A stretch of 64,000 nt of DNA, from NCBI GenBank assembly GCA_024036415.1, contig JAMWET010004066.1:258501-322500 (forward strand), in the 5' to 3' direction. Every line of letters starts with the position of its first letter. Within the stretch, counting starts at the first letter, position 1. Made by a program: the position numbers and the translations under genes. The stretch is from Prochilodus magdalenae. Taxonomy: Eukaryota > Chordata > Actinopteri > Characiformes > Prochilodontidae. Of this stretch, positions 62,666 to 64,000 are shown piece by piece. The notes beneath the pieces were generated by a model. That model was not told where the DNA came from. It did not search any database and saw only the letters and a program-made list of their open reading frames with translations.

Positions 62666-63451
62666 GCTTACGTTACATTGCACAACCCAAGGCATGTCTC
62701 ACAATGTCAAACCACCCATTTCTGACAGTTGCACCCAGAAGGTATCAACTATCTGTTCAACTATTGTTTTGATGATGAGTGTAAAATGCAGCAGTGGCAA
62801 AATAAGGGAACTGAGCACTCCCCAGAGTAGTCAAGCACCACCGCACCATTTATTGTCCCCAGTGTGGGCACCTTCATTAAAATCAAATGAAAATAATAGC
62901 TGTAATACTCATTAACAAGAGCACACCTTAGCATTAGAGCACAGGTTAGAATGCCTTCTGATGTGTTTAGCACAGAATTGAAGCACGATATTGTAGAGCA
63001 CTAGCATTATACGGCATGTGAACGTCACTCTAGACAAGCACAACATTCCCCCCGAAAAAGACAACACGTTTAAACTGAGCAGCTGAGGCATAAATAATAA
63101 AGAGAAAGAGAAAGCAGCTGTAAAGCTAAAGCATATCGCCAAAGCAGGTGAGGTTTTTGTCTTACCTCTGAAGATATATAGATGGAGATAGGCATACCCG
63201 GAAAAACGAAGGCATGAAACTCAAGCAGAAGCTATGGAAAGGTGCAGAGAGCATCAAAATCCGGTACCACTAGAAAAGCTTCCACTGTGGTTTCTCATTT
63301 TCTCATAATTGCTCATGGGGTCCTCCTAGTAGCTAGGACCCCTGGGCACATGCCTATAAACCCATGGGACGATCCAGGCCTCCAGCCTAGCAATGCTAGT
63401 GCTTGTACAATAACATGGTAAAAAACTGTATGTCTGGATTATATATCATCA

Positions 63452-63635
63452 TGTCCAAAGAAAAACAGGTAAGTCCAAAATAGCAGCGTTACAGAAGAGG
63501 CCAAAACCTCATTAAGTTTGGACATTTTTCCAAGCTGTTTTTGCCCATTTCTGTTGGGCCATCATAATAAATTTTTCAGACAATGTAAATGGCAGCTGCT
63601 GTGTTCAAATGACAAAAATGGAAAGTACTAAAGTA
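63452..63635 (+). mobile_element. Partial copy of the 63756-type small element
   Basis: TGTCCAAAGAAAAACAGGTA at the left matches the start of the intact neighbour, and CAATGTAAATGGCAGCTGCT near 63580 matches its interior. The first bases and the right end are missing. It is the left of two copies separated by an AT microsatellite. Confidence 0.65.
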
Positions 63636-63645
63636 TAATGTCCAT

Positions 63646-63647
<2 letters not shown>

Positions 63648-63721
<74 letters not shown>
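63648..63721. repeat. (TA)n microsatellite
   Basis: About 37 TA units between the two small-element copies. Confidence 0.97.
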
Positions 63722-63732
<11 letters not shown>

Positions 63733-63755
63733 TATACTGTATAAACATATATATT

Positions 63756-64000
63756 GTCACTGTCCAAAGAAAAACAAGTATCTCCAAAATGGCAACTTTA
63801 TAGGAAAGGCCAAAAATCTCATTCGATTTTAATGTAAGTCAATGGAACCAGACATCCTTCCGAGCACTTCTGGGCCATTTCAGCTGGTCCGTTCATCATG
63901 CAAATCTCACAGTGTGTAAATGGCAGTGGCTGTTTTCAAATGATGCATAAAAGTCAAAATGGACAAAAATGGAGATACATGTTTTTCATTGGACAGTGAC
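63756..64000 (+). mobile_element. Intact small inverted-repeat element (MITE-like), about 245 bp
   Basis: The left end GTCACTGTCCAAAGAAAAAC and the right end (inverted, GTCACTGTCCAATGAAAAAC) are terminal repeats of about 31 bases with two mismatches. The element ends exactly at or just beyond the window edge, so the target-site duplication on the right cannot be read. No coding capacity. At least three more decayed copies lie in the window (49513, 54815, 63452). Confidence 0.75.

Larger units (their letters stand above)
51601..64000. other. Upstream intergenic region, repeat-dense
   Basis: No protein-coding exon was recognised on either strand. Apart from the repeats listed separately, the stretches 52800-54200, 54960-55500, 55660-56080, 58480-59470, 60260-60615 and 60900-62290 are anonymous. 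A faint echo of the 52184-type element may lie near 61550-61650 (GTTTGCATGTAACTAAAAAT and GTGTTTACGTTCACTTGGGG). Confidence 0.6.

Noticed and set aside
1..64000. CRISPR arrays, bacterial operons, phage or toxin-antitoxin systems
   Set aside because: The sequence is clearly vertebrate; no direct repeats with regular unique spacers and no bacterial-type gene runs exist.

Overview
This window is vertebrate nuclear DNA, almost certainly from a teleost fish. One multi-exon gene lies in long introns. The surrounding DNA carries decayed Tc1-like transposons, a LINE 3' end, small inverted-repeat elements and many microsatellites. Several repeats resemble ones I recall from characin and catfish genomes. 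That would place the fish near the Otophysi, but it is inference and weakly supported.

The only protein-coding gene I can support is on the minus strand. It is the 5' part of trabd2a (TIKI1), which encodes a membrane-anchored metalloprotease that trims the N terminus of Wnt proteins. Five coding exons were placed by reading splice sites and phases by hand: 50429-50533 (signal peptide and ATG), 47528-48088, 27815-27961, 27393-27567 and 2299-2389. They join in frame into about 359 residues containing both GxxH motifs of the TraB/TIKI fold. The C-terminal part, about 145 residues by comparison with the human protein, is not in the window and should lie beyond the left edge.

Layout from left to right: 1-2298 is intron 5. 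2390-27392 is intron 4 (25 kb) and holds two Tc1-like relics, a TG microsatellite and anonymous sequence. 27393-27961 holds exons 4 and 3. 27962-47527 is intron 2 (19.6 kb), with a C-rich/CT-CA/GAA low-complexity cluster, a GC-rich patch, a 27-bp minisatellite and a perfect hairpin. 47528-50533 holds exon 2, intron 1 and exon 1. 50534-51600 is the CpG-rich promoter and 5' region. 51600-64000 is upstream intergenic DNA dense in repeats: small inverted-repeat elements, an AT cruciform, a LINE whose 3' UTR contains a 1.16-kb minisatellite, a 532-bp internally deleted Tc1 element with perfect 31-bp terminal repeats, and another Tc1 relic.

I found no RNA genes, no CRISPR array and no prokaryotic-type system. 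The most unusual structures are the minisatellite inside the LINE 3' UTR, the nested Tc1 deletion element, the AT-rich palindrome and the repeat family with modules in permuted order.
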